A stretch of 64,000 nucleotides of DNA from Inonotus obliquus (Eukaryota; Basidiomycota; Agaricomycetes; Hymenochaetales; Hymenochaetaceae): assembly GCA_032164295.1 (NCBI GenBank), contig JAJHTX010000012.1:62001-126000 (forward strand), in the 5' to 3' direction. The notes below the pieces were generated by a model. It was not told where the DNA came from, made no database searches, and worked only from the letters and a program-made list of their open reading frames with translations. Below are positions 22,245-33,743 of the stretch, piece after piece (within the stretch, counting starts at the first letter, position 1; every line of letters begins with the position of its first letter). The position numbers and the translations under genes are program-made.

Positions 22245-22828
22245 TGTTGGAAAACACTCGCCCTAAAGGGACTATACAGTAACCACAATAGAACGGTCCA
22301 ATCAGTTACAGTTTTAGTGATGCTTTTCTAAGAGTTTCCGGAGCCTACTCAGTTTTCACAAGCAGGGCAGATTCTCAAGTATACTAAGTGTTGCCTCAGA
22401 TGCTCACATTTAGTTAACCAAGTCAGGCCTCAACCTCGTTGACAGGCTAGTTGGACAAGTACCCAGCTAAACCGGTAGATTGCTATTCACAAGCTTCCCT
22501 AGTTGGTAGGTGACTAATCAATTTTCTACACCATAGAGTAAGAGAGGTTAAGCAAATTAGGTGGTCTTCGATTAGAAGCTAGATGCCTAAGAGGACTTGG
22601 TAGACAAGAGGATTGAAAGAAAGATGGGGAGCTATGGTCTAAGTCTACAACTATTTATACCCTTTCCTCATGTTGTGGACGGACCACTTTCTACGCTCTA
22701 TAGTTCCTCCTCTCAATCTGATTCGTTGTTCTACCTTCCTAACTTGTCTGGTATTCCTATTGTTCTGCTGTGGTTTGACTCATTGACTGCACACTGTGCA
22801 AGGCGATGACTTGGTGTTGACTATAGTT
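22245..22828 (+). repeat. L-family LTR-like repeat, copy L2
   Basis: Starts TGTTGGAAAACACTCGCCC. Homologous in opposite orientation to 781-1344 along its whole length, ending near GATGACTTGGTGTTGACT. It holds CTATTTATACCC as a TATA-like box and a GAGGTTAAGCAAATTAGGTG block shared with L1. No internal retroelement sequence follows, so a solo LTR is likely. No clear duplication. Confidence 0.65.
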
Positions 22829-22837
22829 GCCGCGGTC

Positions 22838-23010
22838 CTATCCTGGTTTGGTCTAGCAGGTTTTTACGATTTTTTGAACTAGACCAGGACTGTTTTGCCA
22901 GCAAACAGGTGGACCTGGACCGAACTTATGTGGACTGCAAGTGGACTGGACCTGCAGTTCGGTCCAGGTTTGGTTCAGGGTCCAGACCTGGACCACATAT
23001 TTCGAGAGTT
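22838..23010. repeat. Inverted-repeat-rich GGTCCAGG block
   Basis: Contains ACCTGGACCGAACT and its exact inverse AGTTCGGTCCAGGT about 30 bp apart, an outer TCCTGGTTTGGTCTAG / CTAGACCAGGA pair, and a near-palindrome GGTCCAGACCTGGACC. It may be a MITE terminus or the subterminal block of a hAT-like element. No duplication was found. Confidence 0.35.
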
Positions 23011-23345
23011 GTATTTCATTTAATTCATTATGTACTATAGAAATTCATAAGTATAACTATCTATTTAATGTGTTACTATAGTATGTCTTCAGTAATTTGA
23101 TGGATTCAAAAGTTTCAGGAAGCAAACAGTTTCTACGCTTCGTGTCAACAAGACTGGCACCCGAAAACACTTGTTCGCAGGGTACAGATGACCCCTGAAT
23201 TGGAAGATAGTCTCATGCGATACGAGACAGTATAGGATAGTGAGTGCACTCATCTGGAACAATATGAGGTCGAGTTCCATTGATGAGAACAGTCACTCAC
23301 CTTCCACCAAGTAATTAAGTTATAATCTTCACTCTGTTCAAGTGG

Positions 23346-25127
23346 TGAATGTGCAAGAACACGGCCGGTATCAGATGTACCGGACGAGGGGGGTACAATT
23401 TAGGTGTGTTGGGAGGGCCGGTACGTGGTGGTACTAAGTCGTACTGACACAGACAGGTCGTCGAGAGAGATAGTAGGGCCTGGCTAGATAGGTGAGTACA
23501 GAGAGTCTCTAGGTGACCACTCAGGAGAGGGAAATAGCGGGCGGCAGTCGATACTGAGACGAATCCATCGATACCGAGTCGTTTGTCATTCAGTATTGAG
23601 GTAATAAGAACAAAGTAGAGGCGGAGATGAAGTAGAGGCGGAGACGAAGTAGAGGAAGAGTTCTTGATGAGACTAGTCGCAAGACGAGGGATGAGTACTA
23701 CGAAGACGATGCCGACAACTACCGGTATCGATACCGGCAACTACAAGATGAGACGAATGAACGAGGACTTGAATGAGATGAGCAGAACCCGGATCTTCAC
23801 TCTGGAAGCTCCTCTCAGATTAGCTGGTTTGCTACGGTAGAACATGCAGGCTATAAATACCATAATACCGTAGCCACTCAAGATACCAAATGGGAAATTT
23901 TTACAAGTCAAATTGTACCACAATCCGGTACAAGAAGGGGAACATAAGATCAAAATGAATGTAAAAATATAATCAGGGGAAACATAAGATGATGAATGAA
24001 TAAGAAGTTTTATCAGGGGTTAGCTAAGAATAGGGTGGGACAAGACAAGAATCCAATGAAAACTCACAACAAGTGATACCGAGGTAAGGTGGCGGTACCG
24101 ATGTTGACCAGCGCTAAAGTAAGGACGTGTTTCAAGCTACCACATGGGTGCTCCTGATGATGGTCCTGTCGTCTTCTTCTCTGGAGAAGCGCGTCATCTA
24201 GATTTACCTTTGTTCTGGTATCATGATCCGTGCAGCGTCAGTCTGGGCGTTTACCGAGCAATCGAACAGCGTGCGCTGAAGTTGACATGTCAGTATAACC
24301 CAACCTTGGCATAGGAGGACTCTATCGCTCGTAACCAATCAGTATGCTGGGATCGTCCTTGGGCATCAATAAGATCGCTCGTGCCCCTCGATATCTATCG
24401 GTACACATTGCCTGGCCCGACTGGGCATGGCTTGGCTTGGCTTCCAAGTCAGATTGATGGTCTCCTCTGAGATCAAAGCAGCGTATGACAGATCTGATTC
24501 ATTTCCCAACCTTCCTCTCAACATAGATCTTTGAGGGTGCAGTATCAACCTAGCACACATCACGAACTTCGGTACTGGAGTGGGCCACCGGTATCAACAC
24601 CGGTATCGTCGGTATCGATGCATGACGGTTTGGAAGGGCAGACTGTCAGACTTGGAGCTTCAACACTTTTGATGATCCAACTCTTCGCAGCAATGTATGG
24701 CAGACCGATTGTAGCTTGTGACCTTCCTCCTGGTATGGGCCATCGAGAGCGTAGTATCGACTAAACATGGACTATTAAACATTGGTATCAGGATGGGTGG
24801 ACAGTACGGTACGGTATCGGTATCATCGATATCAAAGCCTGGTGATTCAGTACTGTGATGGAAGACGGGCATAAGAATTGGTGATTCAGTATTGGCGCAG
24901 AAGTCTGGCTAAATGCATGCAGGACCAGTTCTCAATTGATCTTAGCCTAGTCTAATTGCAGAAGCCTCGTACTTCATTGGAACTACAGGCGTAGATAGGA
25001 TGGCAGAAGTACCGTGGTCTAAAGAGAAGTAAGAAGCGGTAGAATCACAGAAGTATTGTTAATTGGAAGAAGCGGTAGAATCACAGAATTAAGCCCATAT
25101 TGATCGTAGCCTCCGGTATTACCCTTT
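23346..25127 (+). repeat. B-family dispersed repeat, copy B1
   Basis: Starts TGAATGTGC and ends TATTACCCTTT, flanked by AGTGG (23341-23345) and AGCGG (25128-25132). Homologous end to end to B2 and B3. Contains GATACCGGCAACTAC-type repeats, a palindromic CCGGTATCGATACCGG and GGCTATAAATACC as a TATA-like box near 23850. No coding frame is conserved between copies. Fits a solo LTR with unusual ends or another non-autonomous element. Confidence 0.65.
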
Positions 25128-25399
25128 AGCGGATCGGTAAGGTAGCAAGTCAACTTCTCTCTTAAGACTTTGGGCATGGAACTCTCGTGCTGCAGCCGCT
25201 GATCAGCTGCAGCATGAAGTCATTTCATGCCCAGTATATCTGTTGTTGATGTCAGTTGATTTTTCGCAATCGGTTTTGTAGCCGGTGCATCAGCGAGTGC
25301 CTAAGGCTTATATACAGTATATTTAGTTAGTAGAGTGAGAGTTGTTGATAAGTAAAAATTCACCTGTGTAAGCGAGGCTTGTTGCTGAGCTTCGTATTT

Positions 25400-26860
25400 G
25401 TCGAACTACTTAACAGGAAAATGTCAGTCGAGAAAAAGGTATAAGAAAAGAATACATGCAATTTTGAGCATTACGGACTCCGCCTCCTTATTAACTAATA
25501 CCGCACCAGATGTCAAGTCTTCCGTCTTGAAAAACTCGTCCTTGAACCATGGATTTAGATCTGCAGAACACTCAGTCAACTGCCACAGGATGTATGAGTG
25601 TCATCGCAAAAATTTGCACAAGATTGTAATAATTTTGTGCAAACTTTTGCGATGAGATACTTACAGATGCATACTACCTGGGCTGCTGACCAAAGTGCCT
25701 TGCTGTGATTATTTTCTATGGTCCTTAAGGCAGCATTGATCACAGGAGTCAGCAGTTCGAATCCATCCTTCCTTCTGAGTTCTTCCAGATTCTCTCGAAG
25801 ATCCTCAAAGGCTGGCAGAACTCAAAAGATAGTGGGAGCCGTCTCAGATGAAAATACTTGCTGTATAGAACCTGTAATCTGCACAATATAATGAGTACTT
25901 TCAGATGGATTACTGTGAGACGAGAGAAAGGTAGCTCATTATGACGCACCCGCAATACATTGAGGATCCTAGACATCAATGTCCACTCAAGCTCTGAGAA
26001 CCTGGATGAATCATATCGTCGAGGGTTTTTAGGGACGTCTGGTGTATCATCTGCCGTATTGATGAAAAGGTTGATGGGCTGCACAAATGTCACAAAATAA
26101 TAGTTAGATGAGTGTTCATCTGCATATCCTCAGTGCACCTTCTTTCGAATGAGCATCTGCTCAAGGACTCCTTCCCATGTTTGCCAGCGCATGGCACAAT
26201 ATGCAACTAGTTCCAATTTCTTTGATTGGTCGTCTGCATCTGCATTTAGTCTGGCACACATTTGAAGATATTTCTTTGCCCCTGAAGATTTGCAAACCTT
26301 GAAGTCGAAACATCAGAATTGTTGGAATTGAATTGGTATCATTGTAAGTAGAAGAAATTGGACATACCTTTGCGATAAAAGCATGAACCTTCACTAGTAG
26401 TTTCACAAGCACTTTAGCTTCAGAACCAACCCCTCTGTTACTGTCAATCAATTCTTCAAGGTTTGACAGAAGGGCGATAACATTCTCATCATCGTCATCA
26501 TTTGAATCACTGTCGTTCAAACCTGCAATTCTATAATTCTTCAACTTTCTACCGCTGAGGGCATTGGCAAATGCTCGTATCGCCAAAGTCACAGCGTGGG
26601 AGTAGCAACTGCAGAAAATATGTCAGATGAGGTGCTTTCCGAGATATTTTTCTTGCAGCAGAGTTGATGTAAGATACAGAAATACTTACTGAGAACACAG
26701 CTCCTTTATATCATAATCAACTGCTGATTGCTTTTGACATTGTTCCACAAAAATGCGAATTGTTGTATCATTAACTGACACATTATCAGACATCAAACTC
26801 ATTAACTAATGACTTACAGTGAGATGGATACCGAAATAATATATGCTAGTAACTCACCTT
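25400..26860 (-). pseudogene. hAT-family transposase remnant with introns
   Basis: Read on minus through exons: DIKELCS, intron, CYSHAVTLAIRAFANALSGR, an acidic stretch with DSDSNDDDDENV, KVLVKLLVKVHAFIAK, intron, KVCKSSGAKKYLQMCARLNA, LVAYCAMRWQTWEGVLEQML. Then NLFINTADDTPDVPKNPRRY, FSELEWTLMSRILNVLR, intron, FSSETAPTIF, a TGA, LPAFEDLRENLEELRR and LNPWFKDEFF. The order and the C-x-H, RW and ADD..VP motifs are those of basidiomycete hAT transposases. The N-terminal BED finger is gone (G2's LTR starts at 26916), and the dimerisation region is not visible. It is broken by stops, so it is a fossil. Confidence 0.82.
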
Positions 26861-26915
26861 TGTCTTGATTTTGTATTTTGTCATGACATGGTATAGGTGA
26901 GCTGCTTGATTCTCT

Positions 26916-27464
26916 TGTAAGAACACTTTTCCTTTTTCGTCTTTTCTTATTTTTCATATTCCATTATATTACTAATTTCCTTTCATTACTAATACCTTAT
27001 GACTCCCTCCACCCCATCCTGATATATTACTAATACTGCATTACTAATTCTGCCGACGATGCTTACTCACCCTTACTCATTCTTGCTAACCTGTCGGGCC
27101 CCGTTGTTTGTTTGTTTATATTGTTATACTGCTGCGCAGCACCTTCTTAGAGTAATACCTTCCTATGTCTCATGTGTATATAAGTAGATAGATCTTGTCT
27201 TGTCTTCCCCACTTGACTCTTCTACTTCCCACCACAATGTCTTCTCTTGTACTTACTTAGTTTATTCAATCTACTTACCATCATGACATCTTAGTAGTAT
27301 ACTGTTCCTAGACACGTGCAATATCAAGGTTCACCACCTTAGACATACATCACCGACAACTGTGTATTCCCCCTCAAGACATTGTAAAGGTTGTCTTGGT
27401 TTAACCAGATGATCTTTGTGAGAATAGGCCTCGAGCGTGCACTGCCACCTTGTCCGTCCTAACA
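26916..27464 (+). repeat. LTR-A, 5' LTR of chromovirus G2
   Basis: A 549-bp TG..CA LTR, TGTAAGAACACTTTTCC to CCTAACA, homologous to 12679-13239 and 43765-45081. It has GTGTATATAAGTAGATAG as a promoter box. Gag N-terminal sequence follows on the same strand, so it is a 5' LTR. The left 5-mer TCTCT does not match the sequence after the 3' LTR (GCAAT), so the two may not be from one insertion event. Confidence 0.85.
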
Positions 27465-27489
27465 TAAGAGTCAAGTCTCCCCTCAGGAC

Positions 27490-27920
27490 CGATGTCTGAC
27501 TCATCATCAATGTCTCTCCTTTGCAAGCACCCCCTAGTAGGACGATATCGCATCAACCCAGGTTTACCCGAGCACGACAGAAACCCTCAACCCTGCCTGG
27601 CGACGTTGATCAACATTGTCGTGTATTGGATTCATAACAAGTAACCAACCTTCACTAGTCACCCTGGCTCCTAGTCGTTGTCAACGACAAAGCCCAAGCC
27701 CTACATCATCAAGTTTGATCCTCTCGACTACAATCCAAATGATATTGTCATTGGAACAGACAGAAAAGGACGTGCTCAGTACATCAAGCTTACGTACTGT
27801 CCCCAGCGACCAGTAGTTATTGTTAAGGAAGAAGAGGTAGAAGTGAAGATCGAGGAAGCCGACGTTAAGGTCAAAGAAGAAGACCCTTCCAGTTGGCAGA
27901 AGTCAATTGTACGTTGGTAA
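27490..27920 (+). pseudogene. G2 leader and Gag N-terminus
   Basis: A 50-codon frame from ATG 27490 (starting MSDSSSMSLLCKHP) ends in TAA. It is followed in another phase by YIIKFDPLDYNPNDIVIGTD, PQRPVVIVKEEEVEVKIEEA and VKEEDPSSW, homologous to the G0 segment at 2275-2478. This is the Gag N-terminal extension. After about 27950 homology is lost, where unrelated sequence and the pogo element begin. No functional start for the second frame is visible. Confidence 0.6.
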
Positions 27921-27950
27921 ACACTGGTGTTAACATTGACGTTGCATTTT

Positions 27951-28700
27951 AGAGGCAACCTTATCTGGACGAAGCGGACAGACGAAGTGTACTGCAGTCA
28001 GCGTATCTCTTTCGTCATCCCCCTCTGGATTTTTAAAGTTACTACTGTGTTTGGACCCCCAATGCTCAGGTACCTAGAAGTGCTCACGTTTGCTGTATCT
28101 CCCTTATTTTATCCCCGTTCCTCTTGAAAATTTACACAATGATAGACAGTGACTATGTCTGTACTGTGTCCAATTTTGGTGTTGATCGAGTGAGGTGGAG
28201 CTGAGTTATGAAGACCGCATTCCATGCACTTGAGAAAATTGACCGCTTCGAGTGAACCAAAACTGTTCTCACGCTATGATACATCAATATTAATTCATGC
28301 AGGACATATCTAAGTACAAAACTTGGAATGTGAGCTAATATATATCCACGTAGTGTGCATGCAAGTTTTCTAGAGCCAGAATGAACTTGTTATTATGTAG
28401 CGAAGTTGAGAACAGTACGATCATTTCTAGTAAGTGATCATGTGAGAGAGGAGAAAATGTCGAATTCCTTATTTTTTTGCTCACCTATCACTAAGTATTT
28501 TACAATAATTTTTACATATTCTAAGACATCTAGGCCTGGGCTACTGTCTGTAGAAAGTTCAAGCCATACACTTCAGTATTATCATTATTATTGTAGAAAC
28601 AAGAAAACCTTCGAAATCTAAGGTTTTGAAGATTCTCTTAGCCAAAAAATTGCACAATATGACTGGTGCAGCTGTAAACAGTCCAAGAGTGCTAAGATAT
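27951..28700. other. Gene-free stretch upstream of the pogo transposase
   Basis: AT-rich. It should contain the left end of the pogo element, but I could not find a terminal repeat pairing with the right side. No gene seen. Confidence 0.35.
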
Positions 28701-28812
28701 CACCATGACAACCAAAAATGCGTCACAAAACATTGGACAGAGGCGTCTTCTTACTTATTTTCCTCCCACATTCACTGCTTCTCCTCTGGTGCTTCTGTGC
28801 TTCTATTTTCTC

Positions 28813-31213
28813 ATGCCTCCATCTAGTACTCAGCTTTCTTCTGGACCCATTGGACTAGATCTCCCTAATGATCCTGAGCAAAGGGTACAGCTAGCAATGG
28901 CTGCAGTTTTGGCATCAGGAATCAAGCTACACTCTGGTCACTCTGTTCTCTCTATTCAACAGGCTGCAGCACAGTTTGGTGTTTCTCGTCATACCCTTGG
29001 TAGACGTTTAAAGGGTACTCAAGACCGTCGCACAGCTCACCAACATCAGCAGAGCTTATCACCCTCTCAAGAGATTATTCTCAAAGAGTGGACCAAGTCG
29101 ATTTCAAAGCGAGCACTTCCATTTACAAGTCAAACGATCCAGGAGAAGGCAGAGCAGATTACAGGGCATTCGCTAGGACGGAGATGGATAAAGAAGTATC
29201 TAGAGCGACATCCTGATCTCAAGTTACTCTGGTCAACCACTCTTGATTCAGCACGTGCACAGGCGCTCAATCCTTTTACAGTCAAGAGCTTTTTTGATCT
29301 CCTCTCTGCGACACTCTCTAAATACAAGATCAAGCCATGCAATTTATACAACATGGATGAAAAGGGGGTTCAAATGGGACTGGGCAAGCGTACTCGAGTT
29401 TTGGTTGACCGAATCAGAAGACGGTACATTTAAAGCAGGATGGTAGCAAGGAACTGGTTACTATTATTGAATGCATCTGCGCAGATGGTTCAGCTCTTAA
29501 TCCCCTCATTATTATGAAGGGGATGAGAACCTCCCCTACTTGGGGTGTACATAACCCCATTAAAGCCAGGTGAGTATTATATTAATTAATATATTGCATT
29601 GTCTAATATTTAAGTAAAGTATTGCATCCTCTCCAAATGGGTGGACTGATAGTGAGCTGGGTTCTTTGTGGTTTGAAAGAGATTTCGAGCCTCAGAGCTT
29701 AGCAAAACTGGAGTCACCGGATGAATACAGGATGCTTATTTTGGATGGGCATAATTCTCACTGCAGTCTTCGATTTCTTGCATTGGCGGAACGACATCGA
29801 GTCCTTATCCTATGCCTTCCTCCCCATACAACCCATGCTCTTCAGCCATGCGACGTTGGTGTATTTGGTCCCCTCAGCACCCTATACAAGAAGGAAGTAA
29901 CAGCCATGGGTCGAAAACATGTTGCTATCAAGAAGTACAATGTTATCGGAGTTTACGGACGAGCAAGACAAAATGCCTTCACTAGCGAGACAATACAGGC
30001 TGCATTTCGCAAGTGTGGTATTCACCCTCTAAACCCTGATGTCATCCCAGCTGCTGCTCTTCAGCCTGCAATTGCAACATCAACTCAGCCGTCTCAACCA
30101 CTCTCCGCAGCTGCCCCTCGATTTATTCGTGGGAGGATTACACCAGTTGGTACGTCCATCAGATGTACAGCTCATCATATACTAATGCATCCTCAAGAAA
30201 CTACGATCAATGATAAGGATGGCACAGTCAGTCAAGCGACTAGCACCAGTTCCAGCATCGAGGTTCTTAATGAAGTCACGGTGTCTGCGCAGAGAAAGAA
30301 GTTTACACTGGAGTTACCTGACATGCCTGGCCCTCTTTCAATTGATGCAACGAAGGCCCAGTTGCAGGGGCGGATAGCGTTACTCGAGAAGTTGATAGAT
30401 CAGGCCAAAGACCAGATTGCCGCCGATTATGCGCAGAAGATCCTAATGGATGACGAAAATGGTGAGCTTCGATCACGTATTTTCCGGAAGGAGAAGGACA
30501 GGGACGGAACACGGGCACTCACAGTAAGCGCCCGTCTACTTACCCATGAGGACTCGACCCTATGGAACCAGATCTACGAACATAAGGTCAAATACGCAGC
30601 CCTGCATGTCGAAATGATAAGCAAAGCGCAAGAGTACACAAAACGAGAAGGAGAGAGACAGAAGGATAAGCAGAGGATGGCTAAGGAAGCAGAGAAAGCG
30701 GCAGAAAAGGCAGCTAAGAAGGTACAGCAAGAGGCACAGCAGGCTGAGAAAAAGGCACAGAAAGCGGCAGAGAGGGAGGCGGAGGCTGCGGTCAAAGCTG
30801 CAAAGAAGGCAGCCGAGATGGAGGAGAGAGCTGCAAAGAAGGCAGCGGAGGTGGAAGAGAAGGCCGTAAAGGCCGCAAAGAAGGCGGCTGATGCTGCAGC
30901 TAAAAGGGAGGCAAAAGAGGCAGAACGTGCTGCAAAGGCTGCTGAAAAAGCGGCAGCAGTGCAAGTTGTCCCGAGGTGTGAGATAACTGTCAGCACATCG
31001 CAGTCGGTGGTAGAGAAGGAGAATGCAGACATTCCAGCTCCGGTTCGACCGAAACCACGTCCTCGACCTGTAAACCGTGCCGCTTTAGCACGTATCAACA
31101 TTCCAAATCCACAGATACATGCACCTGTCATTGATCCACAACTCCTATCTGCCGGACTATCCACCCCTCACAACCACCCCGCCACAGAGATTCATAGAGT
31201 CGACTCTTTCTGA
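28813..31213 (+). pseudogene. Pogo-type (Tc1/mariner superfamily) DDE transposase, one frameshift
   Basis: I chose ATG 28813 (MPPSSTQLSS), 36 codons inside the longer frame from 28705. Order: helix-turn-helix (SIQQAAAQFGVSRHTLGRRL), CENP-B/Tc5-type HTH (FTSQTIQEKAEQITGHSLGR), then the DDE_1 domain with Asp in LYNMDEKGVQMG. A 1-bp frameshift near 29411 precedes NQKTVHLKQDGSKELVTIIE. A 50-bp intron (29570-29619) follows. The second Asp is in LILDGHNSH and the third in QPCDVGVFGPLSTLYKKEV. The C-terminus has about 100 residues of Ala/Lys/Glu coiled coil. The second-exon frame is fully open for 515 codons. Only the frameshift blocks an otherwise full-length transposase, so a recent death or sequencing error is possible. 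Confidence 0.88.
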
Positions 31214-31454
31214 ATATTGTCGTCTGACAGAGTTGACAATTCTCATTTGGATGGAAGATACCCTGTAGATAATTAGAATAATGGTCAGCCAGGCTTAACT
31301 AGAGTAAATAGAGCAAAATAATCTCTGTACATACCAGCTTTAAATACAGCGTGCACGGATTGCAGCTGGACCTGAGCAGATGTGCATATTGTCTGAGCCA
31401 AGCAAGCACGCCTTTGCTATCTCGAGTTGTAGTCCAGAGCTCTAGAATTAGAAT

Positions 31455-32390
31455 CTATGACGCGCGGAGGGTAAGTGTTGAATCCTGAGGTAGATTGGTC
31501 GACGGTTGGTGAAATGGGAGACGTGATAAGCGAGCGGGATTCTCGTCATGAAAATACAATGTAGGAAGGGTCGAGCTGCTAATTAGGTTGATAGCAATAG
31601 ATCCATCTGAAAAAGTAAAGTCATAGTGTGAGTAGTGAATAGTATGATAGCTTAGCAAACGTACGCCAGGAGGTCAGAGTAGGAGGGTGAACAATGAGCG
31701 AGTGCACCGACATCAACAGAACTGAGAATGCATAAGTCTCGGGATGTCTGATCGGCAAATCAATCAGAACAACATCTGTGTAAGCATAGAAATGAGATCA
31801 ATGTCCTTAATATCAAGCATAGCAAAGACGAACTGTCGTCTTCATCGTCCAAACCCTGTCCTTTTCTCCATCCTAACAAACTTCTCCCATTCCTCCTTAC
31901 CCTTCTCGTTTAACAGCGACTCTGGAATCCACGCGGCCATGTAGATATATAGCATTCACAGCGTCCTATCATTTCACGAGGATCGAATTACAATCAAGAA
32001 CGATAAAAGGTTGATAGAACTCACACGTCTGACAAGAGTGACGAAACCTGGGATGTTATCCTTCGTATAAGCCGTCGGGTGAACATACACCTTCGACTTG
32101 CTATACGATAACCTGTACTCCCAATTCTCCTCATCCGATGCACCGAGATGACAGGAGAATGCGGGGCTGGCAAATATTCCCTTGCGCTCGACAACCAGGT
32201 CAAATTCAACACGTTCTATCTCATGGACTGTTGATCAAATGTCAGACGGTAAGCCATGTAGTACAGTCAAAACGGCTTACCATTGAGCAAAGATGGCGTT
32301 GGCTGTCATATCTGGTCAGAGTGCGACCATCTTCGAGCTGCTTTCCCGTGAAGATGAGGGGAAGATGGAGGAAAGATAAGAGATGGAGGT
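31455..32390 (-). pseudogene. GYP7-like RabGAP N-terminal fragment preceded by a ubiquitin fragment
   Basis: On minus, about 32310-32390 reads LIFTGKQLEDGRTLTRYDSQ, a plain ubiquitin match. After an intron, about 32040-32220 reads IERVEFDLVVERKG, ENWEYRLSYSKSKVYVHPTA and YTKDNIPGFVTLVRR. A further exon near 31870-31940 reads AAWIPESLLNEKGKEEWEKF. The frame at 31455-31658 reads INLISSSTLPTLYFHDENPA. The last three are, in order, parts of the N-terminal region of fungal GYP7-type TBC proteins, as I recall the family. The TBC catalytic domain is missing. The joint of ubiquitin and GYP7 next to a pogo transposase suggests captured pieces. The ubiquitin match is short. Confidence 0.65.
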
Positions 32391-32400
32391 AACTGATGGG

Positions 32401-32429
32401 ACGACGCGTCAATTAAGTTGACGCGTCGT
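32401..32429. repeat. Perfect hairpin, 12-bp arms
   Basis: ACGACGCGTCAA and its exact inverse, separated by TTAAG. It lies directly upstream (minus sense) of the ubiquitin/GYP7 fragment. MluI-like ACGCGT occurs in both arms; in fungi ACGCGT is also the MCB cell-cycle box, but there is no gene here to regulate. Confidence 0.6.
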
Positions 32430-32828
32430 TCTTTTTCCCACGACCTGAGCACTTCTAGGTTCCTCGCACAGATGCTCACTTTTTGACCTGTTGACTTGTA
32501 AATTCACGAAAATAATTACACATCAGTGTTCTGCCATTATAGACACTTAAATCGATGTATTATATGCACAATTGGTCTGCTAACTAATTTTTGAGGGCCA
32601 GAAATTCGCGCAAAAGATATTATTATCTGAAGAACCTTAAACGGAGCGTTTCCGGGTTAAGCACAGTATCTCCTTCGATGATACAATCTCTGCTCGTCGA
32701 CAACAACAACAAGCTCACCCTCTCCCCGTCAGACCGCCACAATAGATACTGTATCGGAACGTGCACATCAGCGTCTCAGTCAGGTCAGACAAGGGAAGTA
32801 CAGTGCAAGTTGTCAAGGTTTTTACTAT

Positions 32829-33743
32829 ATGACATCCACTGGAACCAAACAGCGTATAGTTTGGGACCAAGCCAAGGACAATTGGGTACATGCACCAACA
32901 AGCATCCCAGCTCCCATCTCATCCTTCGCCCCAACCTCGTTGACAGCTGCAAGATTCTCAGCCCATGAAGAACCTGAGGAATCATCAGTAGGAGCATTCG
33001 ATCCTCCTCAAAGTATCATATCTAGACCACCATCGACACACGAACCTGTTCTACCCCCTGAGGACCCTATTGACGTTGAACCTCCTGAAGACGAAATGTC
33101 ACATCTCACAGCAGACATAATTGCAGCAATCATCGCTCAGGCCCTGGCACAGGCAGGAGTCGGACAGCCAAGGACGCTGATGAACACACCAGCAACAGTG
33201 TCAACAGACAACCCATCTGTTGATAAGCCAAGACAGTATCATAGAGGCAACAAATACGAGGACTTCTGTCGGGAGTTCATATTGTACATCTCGGAGAATC
33301 CAGGGAGGTTTGGAACGGACGTCAACCGAATCAAATTCGTGTTATCGTATCTAAAGTCAGGACGAGCTTCGACGTGGGCGCAAAACTACGTCGACCAAAA
33401 CACTGCAGCAGATGGAAGTTTAACCATCCCTAATGATTTCGGGAAGTTTATCGAAGCCCTTGACGCATCTTTTAGAGACCCCCACAGAGCATCTAAGGCA
33501 CTAGCACAAATCTACACGGAAGTACAAGGACATCGTACGGCTGACGAATTCTTCAACGTCTTTGAGCAACTAAGGATCTCGGCGGGACTTGTCAAGGAAG
33601 AACACGATGCTGTCCTTATCCATCATGTGGAACAGGCAGTCAACCCTGACGTTCTTCGAGGAGTGATGCGAACAGAGAAAGTACCAGTAAAATATGATGA
33701 ATGGAAAGCAAAAGCACTAGCCGTCGACACAGTAGAACAATAG
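32829..33743 (+). pseudogene. Ty3/gypsy Gag capsid, assigned to G2
   Basis: A 304-codon frame from ATG. The N-terminal part is Pro/Ser-rich (WDQAKDNWVHAPTSIPAP), followed by an acidic stretch and the capsid core: KYEDFCREFILYISENPGRF, IKFVLSYLKSGRASTWAQNY, FIEALDASFRDPHRASKALA and VFEQLRISAGLVKEEHDAVL. The last residues KYDEWKAKALAVD align with the place where G0 Gag is cut. It is on the same strand as, and lies between, LTR-A at 26916 and pol at 40278, so it probably belongs to G2. The frame is open but runs into a stop before the zinc knuckle. Confidence 0.8.

Noticed and set aside
30574..31164. 196-codon Ala/Ser-rich minus frame
   Set aside because: Antisense shadow of the Ala/Lys/Glu coiled coil of the pogo transposase.
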